This document shows positions 11,346 through 26,800 of a stretch of DNA of 64,000 nucleotides, piece after piece. A program made the translations under genes and the position numbers. Origin of the DNA: Campylorhamphus procurvoides (taxonomy: Eukaryota > Chordata > Aves > Passeriformes > Dendrocolaptidae); contig WBMV01001910.1 of assembly GCA_013396655.1 (NCBI GenBank), forward strand, positions 186,001-250,000, given 5' to 3'. The notes beneath the pieces were generated by a model. It was not told the DNA's origin and ran no database searches. It saw only the letters and a program-made list of their open reading frames with translations. Numbering within the stretch: the first letter of the stretch is position 1; each line of letters starts with the position of its first letter.

Positions 11346-14300
11346 ACTGTACTTTTTAAAACCTCCTAATAAACTTTTTCCTAATGGCCCCAATAGTATT
11401 CTAAAACAACTACAAAACACAAATTCAAGCAGAAAGTCATATTTTAATCCCAAGTAGCCACTGCTCTGCTATAATTTCAGTTTTCTCATTCGTTGCTCTA
11501 GGTTCTCCTGAGCAAAATGCGAACTTCTGGATGGTTTCTTCATGACTGGGGTAAGAAAACACTTTCCTGGAGTAGAAGACACGGCAGCTTTACCTTCCCA
11601 GCCAAGGTCTCTCGTCAGCAAGCAAAAAGGTAAGCAGAAAGACAGCTTGTAATCCAGGCTAAATGCAAAATGTTTATGATAGCTATTCATTCCAGTGATT
11701 CTGTTTGTAAAATAATATTTACCTTATATATAGCACAGCTGCTTGTACCAGCAAGAACTCCAGCGAACTACAGTGGATATCCATGATACACTGTATTTTC
11801 TTTAAATCTCACACAGAACAATACGCACTGAATAGTTATCTTTATACTTTCTAGTACATTTATCACAGACATATCTGTCCAATTCCTCTAGGCATAAATG
11901 CTAAATTCAGCTTTAATTATCTGTCCTTTAGTATAAGGCAGTTTCATATGATTAAAAGAAGCATTTCTTTCAGTCATTCTGGGCCACGTCCACGCACACT
12001 GTCAAAGTTCAGAAAATTGAATCATTATCATTACTGAATTTTTCATGCCTGCCCTTAATTAAGGCCTTTGCATTTCAGTTTATGATCCAAGGCCATGTTT
12101 GGAAGGCACTCAGGTTTTGCAAACAAACAATGCTAGATCCTTTTCTGGTACTCTCCATTGATTGCATCAGTGCCTTCCAATGACATCCCAGTGCTCGCTG
12201 CTGTTGGCTGCTCCCATGCACTATTGCCATCACTGTTCCAGTCTGCTGGCAGCTCGGGGTAACTGGGGACACACCACACCAGGCGAGGCACAGGAACAAA
12301 CACACTGCTGACAGTAGTTACTGAAACATAGACTAAGACCATTCCAATACAGCACCTTCCAGGAAAGCATTCACACCTTCAGTATAGCTCTGGCAGTCAT
12401 ACAGGAACACAACATGCACAGACACATTTACCTGCAGGTGCTCTGGGACAGTAACCACCTGCACCCTTCTTTGCCCTCTGAACTCTGCTAACACAGACAC
12501 CACAACCCCAGAGACAGCTGCTATGGACATTCAGCCCCATCCTGCCCACCATGGCCTGCCTGCCAGCCAGGCAGCACCACCCAGCAGAGTCAGGGAGAAA
12601 CTACATTGCTTGGAACTTTTCAGTTTAAGAAGTTACAGCTTCGTGTGTCTGTGCTGGACAAGCTGAAAATGCTGAAATTGCTGCTGGGTTCTGCAACAAC
12701 ATCGATCAGCTTTTATAGGATAGAAACTATTCCAGTACATGCAGCAAATTAATCTTTAAAAGAAGATATTGTGCATTCACCAGCTATTTATTTTCATCAT
12801 ATAGATTAACAATTTGCTAAATAGTTCAATCAACATATCGCAGTCAGCAAAGTAAAACACTTCCATCAATACTTTGTTGGATACATGGTTATTGGATGGA
12901 GGACAACGCCAATACAGTAATTTTCCAACCTTTAGTGCATAATTATTTCTAAGAGTCCATATAAAGCAAAAGAGAAAATCTTTTCCCAGTAGGCATGTAC
13001 ATGGTATTGCAGGGTTTACAGTTCCAGTGAAAAGTTGCAATGCAGAGGCACTAAAGACGAAACAAATCAAGGGAACATAAGCTACAGCTACTTATTCTAA
13101 TGTTTTTGCAATATTATAACAAATATACATTATTATTATATATTATTTAAATTAAAAATACAAATAATATCAGATATATACATTTCCCTACTACGGATAG
13201 TAGTGAAGGTATAGGGGGAAATATGTGCACCCCTACTACTTGCTTTGATTCTATCCCCCGTTTCATTTGTTTGTTTATGTGAAAAAGGTCAGAGAGAAGG
13301 ACAGGCCTCTCTGTTGTAGGGCTGGGTACTTTGCACAGGCAAGGTTTGATCATGACCCTCCTGCAGAGCGTGGAGTCAGCATCATTCATCTCTGCGGCAC
13401 TAACGCTGTGGACAACCTCCAGGCACAGCTTTCAAGAAATAATATGAAGATAATAGAAAATACATATTTCTCAGTCTCTGAGAATCATCATAAAATGCTT
13501 GTCTTTAAGGCTTCTCTACAGCTGAATGCCTTTCTCTGTGTAGGCTGCATCTTCCCATGCTTTCTAAAGAAGAGTAACAATACATGGCACAAGAGAAGCA
13601 CTATGAGACGCCCTTGAGCAAAGACTGAGGTTAACAGAATTTAACAGTGTATGGAGGTGCATAACTAGGTGTATGAATAAGGAGAAGAAAAGCACAAACA
13701 TCTTCAGTATTTGATTGCAAATACAATTTTGTTTGTTTTTACAGCTTGGGCGTTTCATCGGAATTGCCGTAAAAAACACCCCACAGTTCAAAAAGAACAG
13801 ATTACTTGGGGCATCTCTCTGTACTGAGTACACCAGTACATACCAACACAAAACACAGCAGCAAAAAACATCCCAACTCTGCAACATCCACATGGGAGCT
13901 GGAATAGATTGAGTGACAGAAAGGATCTATACATTATGAGTGCTTTGGGGCATGCTACAGAGAGCCAGATCTGACCCAGCAAGGCTTCTTAACTCAGCAC
14001 AATTGCCAGCCATACCAGAGCTGTACCACTCTGCCTCTGTGCTAAACAACACGGACAGCATCCACACACCAGACTCCAGGAGGAGGTTCCAGCCTGGGTA
14101 CAGGGCCCAGAGCTCAGCATGGCTCACAACTTCAGCCTGAAAATTACCTAACACAGCTAAGAACTGACTGGAGGGATGGTGGGCTAGGAGGAAAAAAGGC
14201 AGCTCCTGTTAATGGTCTTTCCCATACAAAGTGCTAAGATCACAGACACAGCTTCTTCCTCGGTGTGCTCCAAAGCTTAAAATCACAAAATAGACATTTG

Positions 14301-17300
14301 GAACAAACTTATAACACCCTCCCCCCCCCATATTTAGGTCTATTCTCTCCCATATAAATAATTAACCCTTGAAGGCAAAGCTCTAAGTTCAGTTTATCTC
14401 TTGGTGTCACTGGAAATATGAAAAAGCTATCAAATTTATCCATGCAAACCTAAATAATCTTTAATCCGTTTCCAGTGTATGTAATGAAAAAATGGAAGGA
14501 AGAAACTATTTACCTTGCTAACACAGCACACAGCATGAGCACTGGATTCAGTTTTTCTAACCTATGTGAAATAGCTTTTTATTTTTTCTACAGAGAAAGA
14601 TCTGCCAGCTCTAAGGTTACGTGCAAGATTAGAAGTGACAAAGAAAAACGGTCTTTATAAATTAGAGATAATTAACGTTTGAGTCTCAGCGTCATTAAAA
14701 ATAGATGTTCTTCTGCTACCAGTAATTAATTTGCTCTTTATTGAAACTTGGGGTACAGATGCTCTGCCAGCCTCAGTAGCTGCAGAACACTGATTTTCAG
14801 GGGGAGGGAAAAGCTGTGTGTGCTGCTGCAGCCAGTGAAGCCTGAGCTCAGAGCCAGTGCACAGCCAGTGCACCCCTGAAGAAACACCTCCAAGTGATGG
14901 CTCAGGCACGGTGGGGGTCTGAAACAGCCCCTTCTCTCCGCTGCAGTGACAGGGAAGTGACACAGCCCCGAGTCCCCCACAGGGATAAGTGCTGGCTGGC
15001 AGGGAGCATCGCGCTGCCGTTTGGCTGGATGCTTATTAGTCAACCTGCTTTTTCTGAGTGGTTGAATTTTTGCAATCAATGACCACAGGCAGCAAACTAA
15101 TGAAGTACAGGCTTTTTCCTCCATCTCTCAGCTTTTTTGAACAAAATCCAATCATGTGAAGCAGCCTTCTAAAATCTTAATAGGTACTGGATATTTCAAG
15201 CATTTCCTCGGCTATAATTTTAATAAAATACAACATAACAACATGTTTGGAGTCCACAGTCATTACTATCAGCACGGTAAGTCTTCCCTCTTCCCCATCA
15301 TAATTTCCAGGAATGACCCCCTTAAAGTCTATTTCATATTGGGAACAATCTGCAAAATCTGAAGAGTAAAAACCCCCTTCCAAGTGCTTATGATGCCTGC
15401 AATTCCTTGCTTTCTTGCACAGAAAGATTCATGGAAGGCAAATTCTGGCTTCTGTCAGCAAGCTACTGATGGAGCATTCCTGAGTTCTTCTGGCTATCCA
15501 TTTACATGGGCCAGCCAACAGGGAGTTGTTACTTGCTCAAATCCAAATACTTCAGGCTGGTTATTGCAATTCCACTATCCAAAAATCACAGAGATTGACT
15601 CTGTAAGCCAAAAAAAGCAGTGGTTAACTGCAGTCAAGGAAATCCAGATGTTCTGACAATTCATATCCCAAAGAATACTCACTGGAATGATTAAGAAAGT
15701 ATGATGTAGGAATATATAGGCTTTTTTATCACAGTTTTTCACCGTACACCTAGCTGTGAATATTGCTTCTGCAAAACATGACTGTCTGGCAATCTCTGTC
15801 TGCCTGTCTGAGCATCTTGCTCCCCTGAAGCAGCAGACTATAGATTATAGAAAGTTCAAGCTGGAATTTCATGGGAAAATGCCTTTCTAGAATGCAAGAT
15901 TTCAGCACTGCTCACAGGGTCTGAGGCAGCTGGATAGGAAAAGAGAAGAAAAAAAAGATCTCTCATTTCCATACGAGTATCAGAGAATTTTTGCCAAAAA
16001 AACATGCTAGAGAAGCCAAGGAGAGAACTTGTTCTCTAACTACTTATTTTAGGGGAGACTTGAGAGGATACAAACCAAGGGTGGTGAAAAGCACACATAG
16101 TTGTCTGATGCACAGCCAGTCAACTCAGTCTTACTTCAGTGTATGGCACACAACATGAATTAAGGCAAATATTGCTGGACTGATCAGATGAGCTCAACAG
16201 CAATATAAAATTTCCAGAACATGATCTTCTGCATCAAAACTTCAGTAAAATTTTCACTTTGACTCTAAATAGTCTTTGATGGAATATGCTAAAATCTGCA
16301 CTTCATAATTTGTATCTATTGCCATGAAATTGCATTGAGAAATCTTACTATAAATCAAGCACAACATCATTTCCACTGATGAGCCGGTTTCTTACAAGAA
16401 ACAGGGTTATATTTGCATCTTGTAGAGGTATTTCCAACACTCCCAGTTCCTCAACAGATTGCAACATCTACTCAAATGGCAAAAGATTATTCATGTGTTA
16501 AATACCGAAAAAAAATCTTGCTGCCTTAAACAAGTCCAGACCTTTCAATACTCTGCACAAAATATCCCTGTGATCTGACTCACAGGAGGAGCTGAAAAGG
16601 AGGACTCGGAATTTAAAACGTGACTGGAGCAGTCACATCCCCAGCACTCACCCCTCCAAAGTTCCCTCCAGAAGCTGGTATTATCCCTCTGTCAACACCT
16701 GAATGTATTGCCAGCTGGGTGCCTTAAGGTCAATATTTTGAATGAGATATTTTTATGGAAGGTACTGAACTAACCAAATATCAGCTCCCACAGAAGCAAA
16801 AAGTCATCATAAGATTACAATACCAAAAAAAAAGAAGTTGAAGATTTTATCCTCATCCCTTGTTTTTTAGGTAACTTTTTAACACAAGTTTTAAAATTTT
16901 AAAGTGAGTATTTTAGAGCAGTTACGTTCAGCCAGTCAGTCTCGACCTTCATTTCCCACTGGGCGTCTCCCACAGGGAATTCCAGCAGTGAATTTTCAGT
17001 GAGATGTTGAGAGAAGCAGAGAAAGCTGCATATGGAAGACTATGAGTGGAGTACACATTTTCTGACTAACTCCACTCGCCTCAAATCAGTCATAAAAGTT
17101 TGAAAACCAACCAAGAGTCTGATATTTTCAATAAAAAGAACTATTCGCAACACAGGGCTGTAAAAACCTTCAGGTCATTCATTTCAGTATTTTACTGTCA
17201 CAGACAACACAATAAAAAAACCTCTTCACTTACTTTTGAACTACACCTTGAAATTATTTTAATTTCTTCTCCCTCCCTTCTGACTGAAAAGCCATTAAAA

Positions 17301-20300
17301 AAAATGATTGCAATAATAGTTCAGAGTCATTTTCTAATTTGTTGCCCAGCATTATTCACGGGGAGTTTATACTCATTTGCTCTTCTGCCAACATGGTCTT
17401 TTAGCTAAGTAATTATTTTCTGTGCCTCAGACTGGTCTCCTGATGTATTAATAAGAAAGGAATCATATGCCCTCTCGTACTTCATTTTGTTAGGATAATA
17501 AGCCAAGGTTTTCCAAGACACTGTCATACAATAAGCTCACCATTCCCCAGACCACACTATCTGTTCCAGTCCTATTCATCTTTCTGGAACACAAATGAGC
17601 CAATTACTGACAGCTCTCCAGAAAAGGCCTAACTTGAGTATATGGAAAGGAGTTCCCTGGATTCATCTGGGAATCAGTCCTGTTTGCCTCTCTGCTGCAT
17701 TAGATCCACTGCTCAGGCACACTTTGATCAACTTATTTACCTGTGTTGTCCTTCACACAATTTGTTTCTGATGCATGAAGTGTCTGTTCATCCAAAAACA
17801 CAGGGTCATGTACTTACAGACTTCTGCATTTCATCCTATTTCTATTATTCCTGAATGAGTGCCTTGAAGCAGTTCCATGGGTAAAGAATTTTATCAGCTG
17901 GCAAACCTTTTTCCCTTAGGAGACCTAAGGGAACTTTCTGCACACAACAAATTTTTCTCTAGTATGTGGAAGCTGAAGGACTCTCACATAAACATCCAGA
18001 AAAGCAAGGGAAATAATATTCATCAATAAGGATTTTTGTTTTGTGCTTATGACAGTCTGTGATAATGTTGTAGCCTCAAAAATAATTGAGGCTATGGTCT
18101 GGTGGTGGTATTGCCTAATGGATGGTAATTCAGTTCTATCTCAGGGAACTGGGGGTAAAATTGCTTTTCAGATCTACTGTGGTGGAAGGCAGAAATATAG
18201 GTTAGACAGATGAGAGGGAGTACATACATTTTGGGAGGGGGGCTTACTAAGAGCTCTATTTTCTTTGCCTTAGTAGACAGGATCTGTATATTAATAAAAG
18301 TCCATTTTCACAAGCTTACAGCTGTACTTCCCTAGATAAGGGCCCTTCCAACCTGGGGGACTGCAATACTGCCATGAGAATTACTGTGTCCAGGGCTCCC
18401 ACAGGTTTCATCCACATTGTTAACAATCCACGCTTGAGGGGAGCAAGGAATTTTCTCACATGAACCTCCAAAAGACCCTGGGAAAAGAAAGCTTCCCAAC
18501 TATCCAAATATAAACATTTCCAAAACTATCTACAAAGAAAATATGTTCAAATTTCCTTTTTTTTATTTAAGCAAGCATTTTATTCGTGGAGAAAAACAGT
18601 TAAACCTGCATAACTGGAATGAAATTCTTAAGTATATAAATGCTAAAACAAATAACCTCCTGATCAGCCATCTTTAAACAAACAGACAATCTTTGACTGT
18701 GCTCTGACCTTTGCACAACCTCCCTCTCTTTGACATGAGAAACTGAAAGGGGGTTTATTTATTTATTAAATAAATTCCCTGCTGGCTTTAGAAGTGGTTT
18801 CAAGATAAACATGCCATCTCTCTCACCATGTAAATTAGTTTCTGCTTTAAAGGAAGGAGTAGGTATCACTCCAAGCAGGTACCACTGTGAGCCTATTGTC
18901 CTGTGCAGCACCCCAAACACAGCTTTGTACCTCCCAGAGAAGGTAAAAAAGCAGATGTCACACAGTTCCTTCGGTCTCTCTTGTAACAGGGACAGGTTTA
19001 CGTTAAGAGTATTTCATTTTTCTATCAGTGATACCATATTCATAGTCACTTCTGCATAAACTGCACATGATTTTGCTCTCAAAACCACTCTACAGGAGGA
19101 CTGGTTTTCCTCACCTGAGTATGTGCCACTGTCCTTAATTACCACATTGAGATAAACCCTTTTTTCCCTTCCCCAACATTGTCAATTTTCATTTTTTTGA
19201 GCATAACTGCAATCTGCAAGACATGGTAATCTCTTTCTTTAAGTATGATCAAGCTCTTGCAGAGAGGTTCCTTAAAACCAAATAAGCTATGAGCACCCTA
19301 CTTTCGGACTGATAAGTAGGCTCAGGAAAGTTGATAGTTGTGGCTGCCTGTGCTAAGTAATTAAACTCTGATTCTTATGAAGCACAAGGTGTGAATAAAG
19401 GTGTTTATTTTTAAGTAATCATTTTCTTCTTCCAGAATTTATACTCTGATTGCGCAAAAAAGTCCTAAGGCTCAGAGCAAACACCAAGTATATTTAGATA
19501 TTTTCATTACTCAGAAAAAATAAAATAGGCTAACTTTTCTCTAAAATTCAAAGTGGTAATTTTCTGCAATTCTTTCAATGATGCTTTACCTGCAAACAAA
19601 CAGAACATAATAGGAGCAATATTCTTAGCAAAGACGTTTAGGTCTGAAATTTGGCCATGCTTCTATTTCCAGAAGTCATTTATAAATTCTTTCTTGCTTT
19701 TACCTTGCATCTTTCTCATTTGGAAAACTCAACAGGATAATGTTTTCTGGGAAAGATAGCATCTCTTATTAGACAAGTGGATAAAAGATGAAAATAAACA
19801 CTTATTTTAGCACATGTACTGTCTTTTGGGAACTCAAGAAAGTTTGTGCTCCTGAATATTTGTCTTTTCTCCATCATATCTGCTTGTCTTACTCCTACGG
19901 ACCCTCTGATCACCCCCAAAACGCCCTAAGTTATGTAAGAAAACAGACACACTCTCTGTGATAGTCTCTGCTGTTTCCCAGCCATCTCCATTGTAGCCCA
20001 CCAGACACATCTGCTGTGAGATATCCAAATGTCAGCCACACCACCACAGCTTCCTAAGCGAAGGTGCCACAGCCAGTTGACAGGAAAGTTACAGCACAAA
20101 CTCTGGTACCAGCTTTCCCTCCCACCTCTCCTATTTTACACGCTTCTTTTTCACTTCTGATGCACAGTGTCATTTCCACCATCACATCCTTTGTTGCTGC
20201 CAGCACTGCTGACTCACCAGTTACTTCCTCAGCAAGTGACATGAAATGCTGTCGGCTGCAGAGATTTAAAGGCAGTATTGTATCTCAGGATACATACAAA

Positions 20301-20475
20301 TTGACACCAGGAATGGGAATAGAGCATTTTAAACAGGCAAGTATTTCAATGCCACTGAACAGAAACTCCACTTTTAAAAAATACTCTGTCAATAAACAGC
20401 TTTAGCTAAAACTACTCAGCTCCTAAAAAGTCAAGCTGGTTTGGGGAAGTGTATGATGTTCTTTATAAGTTGAGC

Positions 20476-20476
20476 N
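20476..20476. other. Single undetermined base
   Basis: There is one N within otherwise continuous intron sequence. Unlike the N at 30920, it is not flanked by duplicated sequence. Confidence 0.99.
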
Positions 20477-20806
20477 TTCTAAAAGAAAAGCATTTTAATA
20501 CACGAATTATATGACTGGTAGTTTACATGTGAAAATATGGAAATCTCTTCAGCCTGGGGACAGGTTATGACAGAGTGCCCTGAATTGCACAGCATCCTGT
20601 ACACTGACAGGACAGCAGTAGTTCTAGAAAATTAATGTTTAGAGGCTTCCCCTCCCACAACTCATATCCTAAAAAAAGAAAGATATACGCAACGAAGAAC
20701 AGCTTCTATGGGAAGTAATGTTGTATTCATAGAACACCTTCCAACTCATGCAATAAATTCTGTATAAATTGTTACAGGCCCTCTGCATCCAACGTGACTC
20801 TTATAG

Positions 20807-20880
20807 GAGAATCATAGAATCATTAAGGCTGGAAAAGACCTCCAAGAGTAGTTCTCTAAATTCAACCATCTTGGCCTTCA
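20807..20880 (-). mobile_element. CR1 LINE 3' terminus, very short copy
   Basis: The segment reads 'gaatcatagaatcattaagg' followed by ctggaaaagacctcc, the reverse complement of the typical avian CR1 3' end with its short ATTCTATGATTCT terminal repeats. It is severely 5'-truncated, leaving only about 75 bp. It belongs to a different CR1 subfamily from the copy at 45853, judging by the 'ggctggaaaagacctc' segment. Confidence 0.8.
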
Positions 20881-23800
20881 AACAAAAAATAGACGCAAGA
20901 CAAAACCCCACTGGATAAAAATGCATTAATTTCTCTTTAACTAATTCTAGGAAACATTTCAAGCCATGAACTCATTTAGCATGAATGTCAAGGCTCATGT
21001 GCCCAGTTTTCTAATAAAACCTGTGCAACTTCCAATGTTAAAAAAACCACATTCAGCAGCTGCATTGCACAACTTGATTCAGAAGCAAACCACAAAAAGA
21101 AAACCCCAAAACCCCAAACCAAAACCACCCACAAACATCCACACACACATACACATATTTATGACTTTTATTTCTTATCCTACAGGCAAGCAGTCAGGAT
21201 CCTTATCTAGAACAGTATAAGTCACATTTACAAATAGCAAACAAAATGCAAGAATTTAATGAAGTCAATGAATACTGGACCTAATTAAGGGGTCAAACTC
21301 CCCTTAGTGTCTGTAATTTATTGCACCTATGTGTGGAACAAACGAGAAGAGGATAAAACAGCTGAAAAGCAAGGGGTTACATAGAAAATTAAATTCAGAA
21401 TGTCATGTTAGGGTAGTTATAAGACTTGTGTGTCATACTTGCTCTTCTAGCATCAACTACTTGAATGAGTATGTACACGTGGGACTAGTTATTTTGACAT
21501 TAAAAATTTAGTCAGTCTCACCAAGTGATATGGTATTTTTGATTAATGCTCCATTCTATTTATTGCTCTCATGTCAGACCATTTTAAATTACAAATAAAA
21601 GGACAGAACCAAGAGTTAATTCTGTTGTATTGTGGGCTGTGTTGAATTTTGTTATTAATCAGTGGCTTTTTCCCAACAATTCCCAGAACAACGTTTTAAC
21701 TGAAGACCACAAAGATATATGCATGTGGGATAGGTGAAATCACCAGATAATCAGGCTACTAAAAGCTGTTAGTATTCCAAAGCAAAGTTCAGGAACATGA
21801 GAAATGAGTAATAAGGAGAGGAGAGAAAGGTCTTTATTCGGGAAATCACTGTATTTCGAGGCATCATTTGAGCACTCTCTAAATACCACTGCTATCCCAA
21901 GTGTAAGCACAGGAGAATTTAAAACACAAATAAGAGAAAAGAAATTGCTCAGTTTTGCAGTCAATGTATTAGTCTGACTGAAAAAAACTTCCTTAATGAT
22001 AAATGACGCTTTAGGAGAATACACATAATATAGGGGGAAGAGAGCAGGGAAAAAACCATTTTATAAACATCATTTGAAGCTCCCTGTTTAGGGAGGGTTA
22101 GGGAGTTCATTACATGTTTCTGAAGACTGAAAAATCCCAATCCCCATATGTACCCCCCAACGTGGTGATTATTTTGCACATCATCAGAATTTGTTTGAAA
22201 TGAATTCTCAAACTTTTCCCCATCTTCAAGTGTCCCATAAAGTAGGACTAGATTTATTCTATCATTTATACACAATCCATTTCACACAAAAAAGGAATAA
22301 AAGGGTCAAAATGCTTTTCACTATTTTGACTATCAAATGGGAAAATCCTTTAAAAACCCTGTAAGTTACGAATTTAACTAAAAAAAAAAGAAAATCAGCA
22401 AAATCAAAATATACATTCCCATAAATATTTGCTAGAATTTACTACAATTTCTTCCATTTGCACATACATATAAGCACCATTAAAACTATCTTCATGCAGA
22501 GGTACAAGAATGAAAATGAAAACCAATGTAAATTGTTTATTTATACACTTTCAGCAGACACAGCCTAGAAGAGGTTAATTTCTGCTGCATTCTTTGACAT
22601 CATGAAGTCATTCTGCTCAGTTTCAAGCAGTAAAGATTTTGAAATAATACCTAATTTAATACTGTTGCAAGAACCTTAACTCCAGCCACAGACATCATCA
22701 CAGAGCACTGTGATGCACTTTTAAGTCCATATCTCTTGCTTTTTAAAATATCAGAGTGCAATAAAACCAGCATTAATGATCTTCAGTAGTCACTCTGCAA
22801 AAACTAAAACACACTTGGACTTACTTGAAAGTCCACATTTAAAACAACAGCTGAGCATTCTTGTAAAAGGAAAGCCCACCATTGATTTAAATTGCACAGG
22901 AGGCTTCAGCTCAAGATAATGTTTGGATTAACAAAACGTGCATGACAGTTCTGGTTTAAAAGCTGCAGCTTAAAAATCTCATCCTCCTACACAGAGATCA
23001 TGGCACAGAAAGGCAGGGAATTGTGCACCACTCTACACCATCACCTCTCCCCCAACCTGTGAGCAATCCACAATTGCCCAGGTCTCAAGAGTGACAGGTT
23101 AAGGGCACATGGAGGTCCCCCAAAATTCCCAAAGTTACTTCTTTTTCCTTGCCTATGAGGGAAGAAACCAAGAGTCCTTGACTGAAACCCATGAAGAATG
23201 TCCTGCAAACACGGGAGTGATAGAATTCCAGACCTCTGCAGGGAGAGGGGAAGTCAAATCATCACGTGAAACAGCAAGCTGAAAATCTAGAATCTTAAGG
23301 AAATGATTTTCTGATCTACACTGATCTCATAAAAGCCATCTAACACCTATGTAAAACTAAACACCTTTGCCCTCTAGAATTGAGAACCCAAGCTACTGGA
23401 GTCCATATCATAACTCCCAGATACCAATACTCTGCTGCCAATGTCCTTCCATTTCTGTCATGATAATTTGTGTTTCTCCCATCACTATTTAATTCAACTG
23501 CCTATTTATTTTCCTACCTAGCACTTTGTTCTTAGCACATAGCAAATTCTCCCCATACTGCCACAGTGAAACATGTAATTCCTGAAGCAGCCCCTCACTT
23601 AATACCTCACCATTGCTCACAAGCAGACACAGGGAATGGTATTTTCAGTCTCTGTCAGAGAGAATCAATTCAAACTCCACAATACCCAAAAACATCCAGA
23701 CTTTGCTTTCCTTCAGAACTCATATGCCAACTGCAGTGTATTTACTTCCTCAGATGTTTGGGGTTTTTTTTCTCCTGGAAGACAGAATGATTTTCCTTCC

Positions 23801-26800
23801 CTCCACAATGAGCTGAATGCAGGGAGCTGCAAGGCCCTGTGGAGGGAAGCTGGTATTTTCATCTCAGCCTTGACAGCACTAGTGCAGATCACACATCACA
23901 AGCATTCTACCAGGATTTATGGACTTCCCTGAACAGAAAATTTTCTTTGCTGGTATGCCAAACTTCCAGTTTTTTCCATTCTTCACTACCATAAATTTAA
24001 CACTAAAGCTTGCTGCAGAAGTTTTCTTTTCATATAATTTATTAGGAAGTGTTACAACTGATGTGTAAAACAAAAATAAAATGTATTTTCGTATTATAGA
24101 CATAAAAAGGAAACACATGTAAAGAAACCCCTTTCATAAAAGAGTTACCATTTTCCCTTTTGTAGTTTTATTTGCAAGCACAGCTGGTGGAAGCCTTTGG
24201 AAAAGATGCAATGCTGCTGAAGGACTAAGTTTTGGTGTGTGTTTGTTACATGGATTATCCAAGTGAGAGAATCTATTTTACTGCTAACTTCAGTTTCTAC
24301 TTAAAAACACCAGTAATCCATAATTTATATTCACACACTTAATTCTTCCAAAGACAATGTTAAGAAGCAGCAGTTGGAAGCATCAGAGACACCATCAGTA
24401 TCATTAGTTCTGTGGCCAAAGAGCTCCTATTAATCCTTCTGGGTTTGTGTGGACTGAAGATCATTTTATAATCATGCACTTCACTTGACAAGAGCCAACA
24501 CACAAGAGAGCTCCTGCCAGTACTACAGCTACCATCAACAACCAAAGAAAACAGACTTCAGGAAAAAAAACAGTTCAAAAAGTGAAGTCTGGCAGATTAT
24601 TTTTTTCCCTGCTAAAAAATGGTCTCTAAAATGACAGAGAATTATTCATGTTTTAACCTTTTGTTCATCTACTGTGTTACAGATGCTAAAGCTCTCTCAA
24701 GGGCAGAGCTACTCTTCTTGTCCCATTTCATTTAAGAAATAAGGACACTGTCATCTCAGTAAACCACTCTTTCCAAGGAAGAAAATCTGCACACTCTCTG
24801 CCATTTTGTCTTGAAAATATTCCTCTGTAAAGATAAGCACCAGTGCCTAATGAATATCCTTCAAGAAAACCACACTTCCCGAGCAGAGGCTCCGTTTGTT
24901 TCCAGCAGTGCCTCCATATAGAAAATCAACAACAAAAGCCACTTCCAGTTACGCAGTTCAATTGTATTAACAGCAATATTTTTTCCTCTCACTTTTTTCT
25001 CCCCTAAATTTCCCACATCCTACGCTGATAACAAACAGTTCCAATACATTCTTTATAAATCCTGCTCTGCTGGCAAGGCATGAATCATCTGGCAAAGTAA
25101 TTCCTCTCCCATGCAGGGCACAGATAAAGGTTGCCCTGTGGCATGGGGCCAGCGCAGCACATGCACTTGCTCTGGAGACACCAGGAGTCAGCGTGGCCAC
25201 ACTGAACCCTTCTCAGGAAAGGGCTCCATTCCCTTCAGCACAATAATTTGGGTTTGGTTTTCAGGGACCAGAAACTGAACTAGGATTGGAGCTTGACTTA
25301 CAGCAGCCTGGTCATCAAGTTCACGTCACAAAGGAAAGTCTCTGCTTTTCTACAATGCACTTGCAGTCTTTTTGTATTAAAGCTTCTGCAAACTGCACCT
25401 GCAGAGTTTTCAAATTCAAAAATATGAAAGTTCACAGATATGTCTTTTGGTTTTAATACTGAGCATGAGCATATTCCTGGGTGTTATGCAGCAGCATTAA
25501 TAATTGAGTTCCACAGAAATTCTTTCTTGTACAAGCATTTATTTTCTATCCTTATAATATATATGTCATTTTCCAAAACAGACACACACACCAGACCACA
25601 CTAAGTGATTGCTCTGTAATCTAGTCCTGACTTTCCTGCTTTTTACTTACAGAGAATAAAATCTGTTCTCTCCATGCATGAAAAAAAATAATTCTCACAA
25701 ATGTCTCCTGGAAATTACAGGAATTCCTTAAAACAGAACAGGAGAGCCTAACACCCACATTTCAAATTTTAAAAAAAAAAGAAAAATCATCTCCACATGT
25801 CTGCATATTAAAATTAGCAACAACACCACACTCCAAATAAGCGAAAACAAGCTGCAGTAAATAATCAAGGTGAAGCCTCCAGGGGCTCACTGGCAGCAAA
25901 GTAGGACAGCACAAAATATTTCAGTGAAGGTTACACACGCTAATATTTAAATTAAATGCAGCTCACTTAGGTAACTAAATGAACTGCCAGCTCAAATCAC
26001 ATTCCTTTTCATCATCCACAGTAACACTCCATGGAACTCCCACCCCAATATGCCTGTTCCTGCAACAAAAGGTTAATAAACCCGGGAGCTAATGGCAAAG
26101 CTTTGGCCACCAATTCGCTCTGACAGATCTCAGTTTATTTCAGGTAGACAGATGAACTCCAGCCATAAAACCATTAAAAGAAAAAAGAAATCTGTTTCTA
26201 CTACCTTTATTACTGTGTGCTTTTATACCTTTGAGGAAGGAAAAGAAACACGTTCCAGTCCTGTTATTTGGTTTAGCTGTCGAGAAACTGGTTTTTAAAT
26301 TATAGCACTCTTGCTCCATCCTGGTCAGGACTCTGCACGTACAAGAGGTGGGTGGAAATCAGTAACTCTCCTTTCTCCCACAGCCTAAGACTGCCAGAGA
26401 TACACCAAATTATTTATGGGGAGTTTAGCTGCAGAAAACTAAACACATTCCTCTCTGTGACTGATACTTTCACAGGGGACATGAACAGTGCCAGTTTAGG
26501 ACTCCTCACTGGCTGATGCAGTCAGAGAGCCACTTGGGCAGTACTCAGCAGACTGCTCTAGGAAGAGGTGAAAAAAGCATGCCCAAGTGCAAATAAGCTG
26601 TGGCATCAATTCTAATGCCACGGGCATCCTGAGGGAGAAGGAAACTTAATTTTTCTATTCACTTAGGATGGAGATCTCTACTATCAGAGTTGCTGTCAGC
26701 ATCCTCTAAAAGCTGGGATAGCCTTTAACCAAGAACAAAGGACAAGCTGGAGCTTTTGAAAGATCCCAGACACCATGGAACAACAGCACGTGGGGACACC

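Noticed and set aside
13267..13617. Plus-strand open frame of 116 codons, the longest start-to-stop frame in unique sequence on that strand apart from one at 44857
   Set aside because: No known motif, low-complexity end, and overlapping open minus-strand frames; probably chance.
14655..15124. Overlapping open frames of 102 and 128 codons on the minus strand in a GC-richer stretch, as a possible gene
   Set aside because: No recognisable domain, no splice context, and three frames are open at once, as expected where stop codons are rare because of base composition.
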